Shown here in pieces: positions 23,995-35,228 of a DNA stretch of 64,000 nucleotides. How positions within the stretch are numbered: the stretch's first letter is position 1; each line of letters begins with the position of its first letter. The notes below the pieces were generated by a model. It was given only the letters and a program-made list of their open reading frames with translations, was not told the origin of the DNA and searched no databases. This DNA comes from Rhabdophis nuchalis (lineage: Eukaryota; Chordata; Lepidosauria; Squamata; Natricidae): NCBI GenBank assembly GCA_039707465.1, contig CM077644.1, forward strand, positions 95,151,375 through 95,215,374. The letters run 5' to 3'. The translations under genes and the position numbers were made by a program.

Positions 23995-24133
23995 AGCAAT
24001 GTTTCTTAACCTTGGCAATTTCAAGATGTGTGGACTTCAACTCCCAGAATTCCCCAGACAGCATGTTGGCTGGGGGATTCTGGGAGCTGAATTCTATGCA
24101 TCTGCAAGTTACCTAGGATTGAGAAACTCTAGT
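23995..24133. mobile_element. fold-back MITE (TTTCTTAACCTTGGC ends), decayed
   Basis: Palindrome with core GGACTTCAACTCCCAGAATT / AATTC.GGGAG; the right end decays to GATTGAGAAACTCT. Same family as 55183-55305 and 48318-48385. Confidence 0.7.
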
Positions 24134-24173
24134 CCAGGGGTAGTCAACCTTTTTATGCCTACTGCCCACTTTT
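24076..24173. repeat. 98-bp target duplication, left copy
   Basis: Matches 24762-24859 with two differences (ATTC[T/C]ATGC and CCTAC[T/C]GCCC). The pair brackets the L1-derived insertion. Confidence 0.85.
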
Positions 24174-24761
24174 TTTTTTTGTATAACAATTTTTATTGAT
24201 TTTACAATTTTATAATAGGAAAGGGGTGTGTAGGGTATTTAACAAATATTTTAGAGCTTCCATGTCAGGGTTGGTAACCTCCTCCGAGACTTCATACAAA
24301 ATAATTTCAATAAAAGGTGGAAAGAAATACATACATTTCATATCATAAATTCCACGCATTCAATCATTTGTTTGTGTTAACATCCATGTAGGAGTTACAA
24401 TACAAATTAAAAAATCATTTTTGTGATCTTAGCCTCTTTGCTATTGTTTCTTCTTCTTCCTTACCACCGGTGGGCGGAGCCATGGCCCCTCCCGTTCCCC
24501 CATCTTCGTCCTCCAGGGTTGAGGCTTGTTTTTTAAGAAAGGCCTCCGCCTCTTCTACTGTTTTAATTCTGGCTCTGCCTCCCTCTCAGAACACCAACAT
24601 TCCCTCTGGCATTAACCATTTGAACCACACCCCTTTTTAATATAGTTTTTTGGTAAGAATATTTCCTTCTTATTTCTCAAAATTTTTAGGGATCTGTTTC
24701 AATATGGCAATCTCTTTTTGTTGATATATCAAAGGTCCTCCCCTCTGCGCTCTCAGAATCA
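24174..24761 (-). mobile_element. ORF1-only L1 family copy, 5'-truncated
   Basis: Antisense, poly(T) at left (24171-24180), AATAAA signal at 24192-24197. Reversed, it holds the last ~115 codons of an L1 ORF1 (broken by frameshifts), a stop, then about 230 bp of 3' UTR to the poly(A). It never contains ORF2. Matches the element at 52906-54898 in both the ORF1 C-terminus (GGCGGA.GCCTTTCTTAAAAA) and the 3' UTR (TCGGAGGAGG.., TGTAAA.TCAATAAAA). Confidence 0.85.
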
Positions 24762-24859
24762 GATTCTGGGAGCTGAATTCCATGCATCTGCAAGTTACCT
24801 AGGATTGAGAAACTCTAGTCCAGGGGTAGTCAACCTTTTTATGCCTACCGCCCACTTTT
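24762..24859. repeat. 98-bp target duplication, right copy
   Basis: See the left copy. It contains the MITE right arm and the first ~39 bases of the following CAGGGGTAGTCAACC element. Confidence 0.85.
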
Positions 24860-25047
24860 GTATCTCTGTTGGTAGTAAAATTTTCTAACCATCCACCAGT
24901 TCCACAGTAATGGTGATTTATAAAGTAGGGAAGTCAATTAAATTTAAAAAAAGGAAAGTGCTTCAGTATTGGACAAAACCCCTACCACCCACCAAGAAAG
25001 CTGGAACGCCCACTAGTGGGCGGTAGGGACCAGGTTGACTACCACTG
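24821..25047. mobile_element. hAT MITE (CAGGGGTAGTCAACC ends)
   Basis: 227 bp with exact 8-bp duplication CTCTAGTC (24813-24820, 25048-25055). Its first 39 bases are also present at 24135-24173 because of the L1 target duplication. Confidence 0.92.
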
Positions 25048-25189
25048 CTCTAGTCCAACAGCCAAGAGCAAATGAGAAGAATATACTTGACCTCCTCTTT
25101 CTGAGGTTTATTTCTGGTGTAGCCTTCATTTTTGGGGGAGAAAGGCCCTCATAATCTTCATTCATTGGCTTCAGATTTGATTATGGCAT

Positions 25190-25735
25190 CCTGCTCTACT
25201 TTGGCTGCCTTTGAAGTTTACCCAGAAACTTTAGTTGGTGCAGAATGGGACAATCTGTAGGATGTCACTCTAGAGTCAGTTCAGCTGTGTTGTTATGTAT
25301 ATTTCAGGTGCTCCACGGGATGCTGGGATGTTCCAAATACAATTCAAATTTTTATATGGTTTGACCTATAAGGCTCCCCTATGGTTTAGGTCCATGTTAC
25401 TTATTAGACTATCTTCTCCTTGACACAACCTGTTCAATCAACTGGGGAATGATGCCTGGATGTCAGAGGGATCTGGGCTTAGAGGCAGATTTTTCTCTCA
25501 CATGGCATCGTTAATTTGGAGTTCTCTGCTGCTAGTATTAGGAAGACAGAGAAGATGCAACTACTCCAACTGATTTCAGAGCCCGAGGAGCACATTATAG
25601 GCTGTTGGTATTTTAAATGTATTGTTGTTTGGACAGCTATAGTTTTTAGAATATATTTATGGGTTAGGGTTGTTCACAAAATCAGGCAGGATAGAAAATA
25701 TTTAAATGAACAAATAACTGAGCATATTGCAAACC
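25190..25735 (+). mobile_element. old L2-like LINE remnant
   Basis: Frame-broken stretch with the order of an L2 C-terminal region: TTAGTTGGTGCAGAATGGG (QNA-like), GACCTATAAGGCTCCCC and ATTTGGAGTTCTCTGCTGC (LWN-L-like). Highly diverged, so low certainty. Confidence 0.4.
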
Positions 25736-25857
25736 CATAGTGAAAATAAAGCTAGCCTTATCCTAGAAGGAACAGTATTTCTGGTCTGGGGGCATTTTGT
25801 CCCAAGCAACTACAAAGCAATTTTTTTTTTGCTAAGTTATATTATGTGCATTTAGTA

Positions 25858-26092
25858 CAGTGGTACCTCAGTACTCAATATTAATTGGTTCCAGAAGTAG
25901 CAATGAGTACCAAAAATAATGAATACCAAACAATTTTTTCCCATAAGGAATAATGTAGTGACATCAACATATTCTAGCTTGTGCGTTGAGTACCAAACAA
26001 ATAATGTCTACCAGGACAACATTTTCATGTCAAAATGTGTTGAGTACCAAATTTGATGAGTTTCAAAGCAGTTGAGTACCAAGGTACCCCTG
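25858..26092. mobile_element. Tigger-like MITE
   Basis: Ends CAGTGGTACCTCAGTACTC and rc CAGGGGTACCTTGGTACTC, flanked by TA on both sides. Interior GAGTACCAA repeats. Confidence 0.85.
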
Positions 26093-26297
26093 TACTTCAT
26101 CAACCACGCCAAATTGCTCATTGCAACCCATTTCCCAATTTATAAGGTGGAAACTGTGCATCTGATATTTGAATTTGGGCAGCCTTGCAAAAACATTGTG
26201 CCCTGATCAGATAAGAGGACAACATAAGGATGAGGCTTTAAAAATCATGGGAATTTCAAACAATGTCCAGTGGAAGACAGTGTTTTTATCAGAGCTA

Positions 26298-26395
26298 CAT
26301 GTTTCCCCAAAAATAAAACCCAACCACAAATAAGCCCTAATGCATCTTTTGGAGCAAGAATTAATATAAGACCCAATCTTATTTTCAGGAAAAGT
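26298..26395. mobile_element. short Tc1/mariner-like MITE
   Basis: 98 bp, TA-flanked, with inverted TTTCCCC.AAAATAA motifs and TAAGCCCTAATGCATCTTTT inside, a widespread vertebrate MITE pattern. Confidence 0.6.
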
Positions 26396-28965
26396 TAGCT
26401 GGTCTCTTTTCAGCAAGTTAACATTCCAGTAATTCTGAATCGTCTCTCAATCAAACTTAAACCCCCAACCAACTTCTCCATTAGGAACTCCAGAAGCAAA
26501 CTGTCCAAACAATAAAAACAACAAAAGACAGCAAAAACAGTGTGTCCCTTTGTTGCTTGCAATATTTGTCAGTTATTGTTTTTATAGGCACTTTTCTGCA
26601 AGCTGTACCAAGAGTTTTCATACTCCTTTCATTAAAAGTTGCAACCTGAAATCCTACAACGCCTCAGAACTTCACCCCAAGAGGGATTAATCAAAGGTGC
26701 ATCAGCTTTCTTTCTGGAAAAAAAGGAAGGCTGTGTTCAGAGTCACCTATGGGAAACAACCAATGCTCCAACCCAAAAACACAAGAAGAGAGTTTTCTTT
26801 AAGCTGGCTGATATATGTAAGACATTCAGAAACGGGCAATAGTTTCTGTATCCTACTGTGTCTCCCTAAGTTCCTTCACTACACCGGCAAATACTTTGCT
26901 TCCCACTCTGTTGTCTATGAAGTGAACTTACTTCTGAAGCACCGAAAGCTTTTCAGCTTGTTCCTTGAACCTGAAGCCTGCCTTTGCAATAGAGGACCAG
27001 GAGGAGATAAGAAGAGGAAGACACAAAGCCTAAATGTAAGTCCCAGCAATCCCAGGTGTATATTGATGTTGAAAGAATAGAAGCAGGTGGCTTTTCTTCA
27101 AATTTGAGATGAAAAAGAGAAAGAGAGAAGAGTAGACTTGCAGGGGGAAAAATCAAGTCAAATGTCTGCTGTCTCCCGACAGTCTTATAGTATCATGGCT
27201 GCACTTCTTTCTTTTATAAAACCCTCAAACTCTGGAAACACATTCATGTTCCTTTCCACAGAAACCAATGGCTTTCTCTTTTTTATTTTAAAATGCAAAC
27301 TTTTTTTCTTGCCAATCTTAATGCTGAATAGGGAAAGAGAATACATCATTTGATCTAATTGGGGTAGATATATATTGCAGAATATAATCCTGTTAATTGT
27401 ATTCTGCATTGATGTGATCCTGATTACAAAGTTAGTGGTGTCTGAAATCTTAACTCCAAGATCAAGATCAAGACCAAGATCAAAAATAATTTACCCCAAT
27501 CTTTTCCTTTCCTTTCCTTTCCTTTCCTGGTAGAAGTAAAAAATAAACAGTAAATCTTTTTATTATAAATGGCTAAGAAATTATGGTGGAAATGGGACAG
27601 AAGAAGGAAATCTTAAAATACAACTAGGATTCATGTTGATACAATTGAGGTTTATGGTAGAACTTTGCAGGCAGGAGACATCAAGATCTCGAAAAGCTGC
27701 TGCTGAATTCCTATCTAGAATATTAGGCTACTTAGAACACTGGCGATGTCATATTATCACATTAATATTAAAAGAAGGAAAAGACTTCCTTCTTTTAATA
27801 TTAGATGCAGATATCACACAGCCCGAATACAAAGGCAGCATTGTTATCATTTACTGAGTCTCCCATGTTGAAAAGTCATGGGTAGACCAATATGCCCTCC
27901 CCCAGTTACTCATCCATGCTGGCACAAAATGCAGAAACAGAAGCTGGATGGAGAAATAGACAGAAAGACAAATATGGGATAGAATAGCTAATATAAAGCT
28001 TGACATGAAAAAAAAAAAGGGCAACGCCTACATTTGTTTTTAGAATAATCAACCCCTTTTAGATAATATTTTAAAAGTTCCCATTTATGTTTTAGTCTTC
28101 CAAGTTGGTTCATTGTTTGGTGCTCAAGCTTTATCAGCAGAATGGGTGGCAGATGGCATTCGCCTTCTTGAAAAGGAACCTATCTCTACCAACATAGCTG
28201 TATGGTTTTCTCTTTGAGCTTGTGTGAAATTTTAAAGTGCCCCAATTCTTTTAGATTATCCATTTTGCAGAGAAGGAAGTGGGCCCAGGTTAAGCCCTAC
28301 ATATATAGATCTCATTCCAAAAGTATTTCTCGAAATTATTTAGGTATTTTCATTGTGCACAAAGACTTCTAAAAGACCTTCCCGGTTCAGCTCTCTGGTG
28401 ATACTTAATTTCGTTTATCACTTGTTATAGAGTGGAATTATGTGAAGCTAAGATATATTATTTGCTCTAATCTGTATTGGATAATTTATTACATTAAGAA
28501 ACCAATAATTTTCAAATATAATCAGATTTAAGGTTTTAATAAGATTCATCCTCCTATTCACACTTGCCTAATTTAAGGATATTAAATCTGCTCAGGAATT
28601 AGCTGCTTTTCAAAGCCATGTGTGCCTATTATAGGATTTTTTTTTCCTGATGTGTTAATAGGATTTAATTATATTAGCTTCAGAGACAAGAGACCCACAC
28701 TAGTCAAACTTGATATAAATCAAACAAAAGCAGGCTAACGAGTTACTGACCAGTCTTCTTTACTAGAAGGAGCCTTATTCATACCTACTCAGAAGTAAGT
28801 CCTGCTACATTGATGAATTGTATTACTAAGAAAAGAAATAAAGAATTAATACTAAAAATTTCCTATACCCTGCTCAGCTGAAAGCAGATCCTACTGAAAT
28901 GAATGGGGCTTACACGTAGAGAATGCACAGAACTGAATTTTCAGATTAGAAAGAAATATTTAAAC
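26396..28965. other. unique DNA with small repeats
   Basis: (CCTTT)n at 27501-27528. A hairpin at about 27761-27805 (TAATATTAAAAGAAGGA and its inverse, 7-base loop). 28590-28760 is an AT-rich island that might be conserved noncoding. No gene recognised. Confidence 0.4.
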
Positions 28966-28971
28966 CATACC

Positions 28972-29165
28972 AGTGGTAGTATTCAGCTGGTTCAGACCGG
29001 TTCGGGCAAACCAGTAGTGACGACATGTGGACCTACCCGTCCTGGCTCTATGTCATCCTATTTAGCCACGTTTTCTAGGCCATGTGCATGCATGCAAGCT
29101 GCGCATAGGAGCAAAGCGAGCATGCATGCAGAACCGGTGGTAAAACTATGTGAAACCCACTTCTG
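28972..29165. mobile_element. hAT non-autonomous element (CAGTGGTAGTATTCAGC)
   Basis: Left end CAGTGGTAGTATTCAGCTGG, right end rc CAGAAGTGGGTTTCAC. Interior CGGTTCGGGCAAACCAG matches 44935-45466. Duplication is poor. Confidence 0.65.
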
Positions 29166-29997
29166 GGCCATAAACAGAATATTGAGCTAGACAGAACAGT
29201 GGATGTTGTTTACACCAATCCTTAAAAGATGTTGTTTATACCAATGCTTAAAAGTCAGGAAATTTCAGCAAAACATAAAATGTTTTTCAGGTAAAGTAAA
29301 TATGATAAACTAACAAAACATTCCTTTTATTCAGATTACACTTAGGGTATGGATGACATTGATTGTCTTTTACCACCCTAATAAATAATTGGGTTTATTT
29401 AGTGTCAGCTCAGCACTATGATCTGTAAACCAGGTTATACAGCTGAGCATTATTTCTTTGTCATAGCTACATTCCCCTTTCCACTAAACACTCAAGACAG
29501 CAATCAACCAAAATTATAATACAATTCCATAATTGATAATAATTAACTGTAAAGACTATATTTATTCAAGAAGGCCATGATTAAATGAAGCTAATTATTT
29601 AGCATGACATGTGATATGCGTCCTTTAAGGCTGAAAACTTACACAACTTTGCAGAAAACAATTATTTGCTTAACAAGAGGTTATTGCATGAACCATTATT
29701 GGTTGGGTTAACCAGTATGCTAAAATAATAAACAACGGTTTACCGAGCAAAATGGCTCTGTTCCCAAAATATGCTGAACTGAAGCCAAAGAAAAATTAAG
29801 TTACAATTTAGCACAACGTGTAAATAAAGTTCCATTTGAATGTACATCCCATTGAGGAGTCATTCAAAGATATGTGTGGTCATTCTCTTAGTCATACCCA
29901 ATAGAGAAGAAAGAGTTGGAAGGAACTAGCCCAACTTGTACCTGCGTAAATGAACAGGCACATTCAAGTATCTGATTCTGCTTTTCTCAGTATGAAT
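29166..29997. other. unique DNA
   Basis: Nothing recognised. Confidence 0.5.
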
Positions 29998-30156
29998 TAA
30001 ATGTTGCATTCACTTAATAACTATCATGTTCACTTAACAACCACCACAAAATAATGTTAAAAAGTTGGGTCCGATCACATGATGCCTCAATTTACATTCA
30101 CAGTGATGTATGACAATAATTCTTGTTTCCATTAGGGTTGTAAGTCAAGGACTAGA
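29998..30156. mobile_element. fragment of the GTAGTCCTCAACTTAC element
   Basis: TTCACTTAACAACCACC, CGATCACATGATGCC and GTTGTAAGTCAAGGACTA match the 3' half of 31808-32179. Confidence 0.65.
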
Positions 30157-30195
30157 TGTACACATAATAAAATGACATCTAATGTGCATGATCAT

Positions 30196-30445
30196 GAGCC
30201 ACGGTGCTGCAGTGGTTAAAGTGCAGTATTGCAGGCTACTTCTGCTGACTGCTGGCTGCCTGCAATTTGGCAGTTCGAATCTCACCAGGCTCAAGGTTGT
30301 CTCAGCCTTCCATCCTTCCGAGGTAGGTACAATGAAGACCCAAAATTGTTGGGGGCAATATGTTGACTGTATAAACCACTTAGAGAGGGCTGTAAAGCAG
30401 TGTAAAGCAGTATATAAGTCTAAGTGCTATTGCTAAGTGCTATCA
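30196..30445 (+). repeat. tRNA-derived SINE, near full length
   Basis: GCAGTGGTTAAAGTGCAGTA (A-box region), GCAGTTCGAATCTCACC (B box), TTCCATCCTTCCGAGG and the tail TATATAAGTCTAAGTGCTAT. Confidence 0.9.
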
Positions 30446-31582
30446 TATTTTCTTTGGAATGAAATCATTCCCTCTGTACTTTTTTTCTGTAAAGCCTGCC
30501 TTTCCTGTGAATCGAGTGCCTTGTGACTGAACTTTTTGGAAGTTCAGGGTTTTTTTCCCAAGAAGATGACTTAAAATACCTTCACTCTTTCTTTCTGACC
30601 TGCACTGAGCTCTTGAGCTTATGATGCTTTACAGATTACCGAAAGAGGTTTCAACACATTAAGCAATACCTGGATTTCTTTTTTCTTTTGACCAGTTAGG
30701 TTCATGGCAAGCAGTCACGGAAACTGAAGGTCTTCTGCAGAGACACAGTTGGGCAAACAACAATGGGAGGCCATGACTTCTGCCCCTAAATAGCTCGTGA
30801 AGTTCCCCACAAGCAAATATTTGTATGAAAAAAAAATGCCTTGTGTGGAGTTTCCAGGGCCTGCTCACAAAGTAAAAATCGAGAAAAAGAGCTTTTCCCC
30901 ATTAGTGATCCTTAGCAGAACTCAACAAGCTGCATTATCCTAGGGTGCCACAAATATCCCAATTATCAGGCGATAGTAGCAAAACAGCATTTTCTATATC
31001 TCTTTGCTGCCATCCGGTGGCTATCGGCATGCTTGCAGCCCAGATGTGGGTAAACCCTAATTATCCCGATTTTCTTCACCCATCTTCCTTGCTTTGTGCG
31101 ATGAGTGTTTTTAATATGGAAAACAGTGAATTAGGCTGTATAAATAATGACCTTGAGACAGAACAAGGTCATCATCACGGGGAAAGGATGAACAATGTGG
31201 CTTCCTAAGCCACTGCAGTGACACTGTAAATAACTAATTCATAGAAATATCCAAGGATACCAGATGAAATCCAATTAAGTAGGTCTGGTGAAGGTACAAT
31301 ACTGCTTATTTTAACAAAGTAGAAGGGGACAATTCTCATTATGCCTTTCAGACTCCTTCAGCATTTGCACAATCTTCTTTGAAATACTGGTGGATCCTCT
31401 GAAATGAATTTTGGAGAGTAGCATGACATTCTGGAGGGTCATAAAGGTGACTTTTATTGTAGAAATAGCTTTCTGCTTTAATGTGGGATTTAATTCTAGT
31501 TTGTATAAAAGCCAAACAAGCAAAGGAAGCATTTAACATTGGCACTGATTGATACTTCATTTTCTGGTATCAAGGTTCCATG
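30446..31582. other. unique DNA
   Basis: Nothing recognised. Confidence 0.5.
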
Positions 31583-31772
31583 TGATGTGACACTTCCAAA
31601 ATAACGTTTATACTAACAATATATTCCCAGAAAGTTGATTTTTTTCACTACCTATGCTCTATAAAAAAAAAAATCAAATGTAAGATTTTTTTTATAGAGC
31701 ATAGGTAGTGAAAAAACCAACTTTCTGGGAATATATTGTTAGTATAAACGTTATTTTGGAAGTGTCACATCA
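31583..31772. repeat. 190-bp near-perfect palindrome
   Basis: Left arm TGATGTGACACTTCCAAAAT onward is the reverse complement of the right arm ending ATTTTGGAAGTGTCACATCA. Arms are ~90 bases and differ only around A/T-run lengths and one base (GTTGATTT versus GTTGGTTT), with an ~8-base loop (AAATGTAA). No hAT or mariner ends and no flanking duplication are visible. Confidence 0.9.
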
Positions 31773-31807
31773 GAAAACATTATTTTCTACTAAAAGAAGT
31801 ATAATTA

Positions 31808-32179
31808 AGGTAGTCCTCAACTTACAACTATTCAGACTCTTCAAAGTTATATTGGCAGTGGGGGAAAAAGTGACTTATGACCAGAATTCATTTATAACTG
31901 TTGCACAATCCCCATATTATGTGATCAAAATTCAAGCACTTGGTAACTGGCATGTATTTATGGGCCACGCGATAACCATTTGTAACCTTCCCAGCATCGT
32001 CCGACAAGCAAAGTCAATGGAGGAAACCAGATTTGCTTAATGACCGCATGAGTCACTTAACTGCAATGATTTGTTTAACAACTGTGGCAAAAAAAATGTC
32101 ATACAACTCACTTAACAACTGTCTTATTTAGCAGCAAAATCTTTGCACTCAATTGTCCTTCTAAATCGAGGACTACATG
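31808..32179. mobile_element. DNA transposon (GTAGTCCTCAACTTAC ends)
   Basis: Ends AGGTAGTCCTCAACTTAC and rc CATGTAGTCCTCGATTTAG. The interior has GTGACTTATGACC, TGTGATCAAAATTCAAGC and CACTTAACAACTG. Other copies at 29998 and 52411. Confidence 0.75.
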
Positions 32180-32545
32180 AAAAAGTTAATTTTGTTGCAT
32201 TATCTGGTTTGTCTACTGCACAGTTATCCTTAGACACACCAAGTAGACACCTAGGGTTAATACTGAAGACCCTCCTCAAAACTAACAAAAAACCTCAACT
32301 TCTTAATACTAGTTTCTGAATTGTGTCTTCTCAAACACACACTCAAAATGCTTGTATGTTCCTTTAATTGGTATTCCCGCTTCATCGTGCAAAATTCTAG
32401 GAACTGCATTTGGGCAAGGATCCTACGGATTCTGCAAGATATCCAACCCCCTACTATTCTCTGAGACCCATGAGGAAGGAGTTGGTTGTCTTCATCCTAT
32501 ATCTGGAATTGAAGTTTTATCTCTCAAGAGTGCCATTTCTAATAC
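32180..32545. other. unique DNA
   Basis: Nothing recognised. Confidence 0.5.
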
Positions 32546-32653
32546 TTTTATTTATTTATTACATTTATACGCTGTCCTTCTCACCAAAGCTGGCTGGAGA
32601 ATTCTGGGAGCTGAAGTCCTTCAGACTTAAAGTTGCAAAGGTTGGGACCCCTG
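32546..32653. mobile_element. L2 tail fragment fused to a half fold-back MITE
   Basis: 32546-32586 is a short antisense L2 3' end (TATTTATTTATTACATTTAT). 32588-32653 is the right arm only of the CAGGGGTC.CCAACC fold-back family, so the left arm has been lost. Confidence 0.75.
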
Positions 32654-34048
32654 TTTTAGAGTACCTTCTAGCCTCTGTTGGGATTATGTGTTCATAAAGA
32701 GGCTTTATGATATACCAATAAAAAGACTTTATGACACCAAAGCAATGGATGAGTGACAACATTGAGTACAAAAATAATTTGGGTAGAAATGACCCATAGC
32801 TTTCTATATCAAGAATGATGTATCCACAGGATAAAGCTGTGGCTGGCTTGTAGAAATAAAAAATACCCAAGGGAATTTTTAAAAAGTTGCTATGAGTTAA
32901 TTAGGACTAAGTATGTTCACTGAGCATAGAAAAATAGCTGGCGACTTTTGGGAAAGTGATAGAAGGTTGAATGAAAGGTAGCAGGCTGGTTGAATGAAAA
33001 TAGGAACTCTTGAACAAATATGCATTTCACAATGCAATGTTTGTTGTTGTTTCCACTTGGAACTTTCCAATCAAACAAATCTTGCTAGTCATTAAGCCAT
33101 AAACAAGCAAGCCAACAATAAACCATTATTAATTTGCTAAGAACAGGATTTGATCCAGCCATTTGTGGATTATTCTAGTTGGTGTAGATTTGCCCAGGAT
33201 TTTGGATGGCAAGAAAGCTAAAGATATCCAATGCCTTCGAAACTATGCATATATTAACCAACATTACATGATCTTCTTCTTCCCCCTAATGTGATCTCAC
33301 TAGGTTCACTAACATCTCAGTGGAAAAACTATAAGTACAGTACATAAGGATGATGATGCTATAAAAAGAGCATTCCCTGCCAAGAGAATAAATAACCTTT
33401 GTGCGAGAACAAGCCACATCAAGAAAATGCATAACTCTCCTGAATGAGACATGCTTTGCTGCTTTTTTCCTACAAATGTAGAAAATAAACAGTTTAGAAA
33501 GAGTAATAACCCTAACATTAGCAGTACAGGTACATCAGCCCAGGCTTCCAAAATCCGCCTTGCTAGCTCAATAGAGCAATGCAGTATAAATATTTCCTTG
33601 TAAACTAGTGAATGTTTTTCCTCTACATCTGCACCTAAAAAGGATGTAGGATGTTTGTATGCATTCAGAAGAGTGTATGGGGTACCAGAGGACAGAGAGC
33701 TATTTTGAGGGCTTCTTAATGTGACCGATGGCCATTACGGAATGTTTCCAGCATTAATTTAGCAGGTGTTGACCATAATTAAGAAGACTTCAGAGCTTGT
33801 ATTTATAAACTGTAATTGTTAGTTTTTTACAGTTTCTGTAGAAAATGTAGTGCTTTCAAGTGATGTTTGCAGAAAACTAATAGCTTTATGTTCCTCCTCC
33901 TCCTCCTCCTCCTCCATTCCTCTCTTTCCTCTCTTTATCTATCATGTAATAATTTGAACTGCTCCTATTTTCATTCAACCAGCTTGCTACCTTCCATTCA
34001 GCCTTCTATCACTTTCCCAAAAGTCACTTCATAAAGAAGTGGCCTCTT
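32654..34048. other. unique DNA
   Basis: (TCC)n at 33892-33915. 33700-33850 is AT-rich and possibly conserved noncoding. No gene recognised. Confidence 0.4.
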
Positions 34049-34112
34049 TAATCATGCCAGCCACATGACCACAGAGACATTTTCGGACAGTGCTGGCTCT
34101 TCTTTATACTCC
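34049..34112 (+). repeat. tRNA-SINE fragment
   Basis: TAATCATGCCAGCCACATGA, CCACAGAGACATTTTCGGAC and AGTGCTGGCTCTTC match the SINE body. Confidence 0.75.
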
Positions 34113-34215
34113 TATCAATTTAGATATAAGCCTACCAGTCTTCATAGAATGACAGGTCATCAGTCCCCCCCCCCCTTTCTGAACCAGAAATATCCAAAGT
34201 ATAGATGGGGCAGCA

Positions 34216-34335
34216 TGGAGGTGGGTTGCTGCCGGTTCGGCCTGGTTCAGCCGAACTGATTGTGGTGGCAGCGGGAGGCTCCGCAAGCGGGAGCACGAGT
34301 GAACCGGTAGTAAACCAGTTAGCAACCCACCTCTG
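34216..34335. mobile_element. hAT MITE (GGAGGTGGGTTGC ends)
   Basis: Ends TGGAGGTGGGTTGCTGCC and rc CAGAGGTGGGTTGCTAAC. Flanks GGGCAGCA/GTGCAACA agree at 6 of 8. Confidence 0.75.
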
Positions 34336-34544
34336 GTGCAACAGCCTTGTCAGGCTCCTGGTAGGATGTATGTTTTTCCTTAACAACCTTTATGACTGTT
34401 TTTTTCCCCTTTTTATTTATTGTGGTTCAAAATCGTGATTGCAAAACCACAGGTGCTGGTTTCACTATCCCTACGGACTACAATCCACCCATTCTTTCTG
34501 CAGGAATGCAAATGAAGTGAGTTACACTTCCAAATTCTGAATTA

Positions 34545-34769
34545 TACTATAGGTAACGGTTCCCCTCACACATATGTGCTAGTTGTTCCCGACTCTAGGG
34601 GGCAGTGCTCATCTCCGTTTCAAAGCTGAAGAGCCAGCGCTGTCCGAAAACGTCTCCGTGGTCATGTGGCTGGCATGATTAAACTCCAAAGGCACACGGA
34701 ACACTGTTACCTTCCCACCAAAGGTGATTTCTATTTGTCTACTTGCATTTGTACGTGCTTTCGAACTAT
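34545..34769 (-). repeat. tRNA-SINE fragment, cut by an LTR
   Basis: Reverse of the SINE body: GTGCTCATCTCCGTTTCAAA, CGTCTCCGTGGTCATGTGG, TGTTACCTTCCCACCAAAGG. It stops at GCTTTCGAACTAT, next to the LTR insertion. Confidence 0.85.
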
Positions 34770-34892
34770 ACTATGTGTTATGACCCCCGGCCTGTGAAAA
34801 GGCCAGAGCACAGGCTTGGCTGCTTGCCACTGCTTAATTGCTGAGATTATGACTTCCTTGACTATGAATTTGAACGGTTGTGTCCTGCAAAT

Positions 34893-34936
34893 GGCCCCTC
34901 CCAAAGCCTTCCCTATAAGCTCTCTTGGGAGGGGCC
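34893..34936 (-). promoter_or_regulatory. LTR TATA-like box in a hairpin
   Basis: GGCCCCTCCCAA (34893-34904) and its exact complement (34925-34936) flank a 20-base loop holding CTATAAG on the plus strand and CTTATAG on the minus strand. The arrangement resembles the other LTR at 19291. Confidence 0.6.
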
Positions 34937-34960
34937 AATCAACAACCACCTGGTGCCCAA

Positions 34961-35188
34961 TTATCTTCTGTGAGCCTGCCTACGACGTAATTGCTGCCTC
35001 CGTCTCTCAGCCCTGCATAATCTAGCATCAGGGACAAACTGCCCCTGATCCTCCCCACTACTCCATGCCTCAGACGCCTCCTGGTGGCTAACCAGCCTCT
35101 CTGCTTCCTGCTCTGCCTCTGAACCCTGCCCAAGGTTTGCCTCATCTTCCAGGGCAGACTCATAGGGTTCTTCGCTAGAAGAGTCCAT
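34961..35188 (-). CDS. 75-residue acidic/basic frame inside the LTR
   Basis: Intact frame MDSSSEEPYESALEDEAN to RRRQQLRRRQAHRR. The N-terminal two thirds is acidic and glutamate-rich, and the C-terminus is a strong Arg/Gln-rich basic tail. No known domain. Located in what would be U3 or leader sequence. It may be a chance frame or the start of an element gene left by LTR recombination. I cannot show that it is translated. Confidence 0.35.
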   Translation of the reverse strand: MDSSSEEPYESALEDEANLGQGSEAEQEAERLVSHQEASEAWSSGEDQGQFVPDARLCRAERRRQQLRRRQAHRR

Positions 35189-35228
35189 CAGCAGCTCATC
35201 CGGAGCCGGCTAGGCCACAACAACTATG

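Larger units (their letters stand above)
34776..35222 (-). mobile_element. solo LTR (Gypsy/ERV-like) carrying a small ORF
   Basis: 447 bp, TGTTATGACC to CCACAACA, with exact 6-bp duplication ACTATG (34770-34775, 35223-35228). Orientation is inferred as minus: in that sense a 75-codon frame (34961-35188) is followed by ATTGGCCCCTCCC and a TATA-like CTTATAG. No internal region. It interrupts a SINE. Confidence 0.78.
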
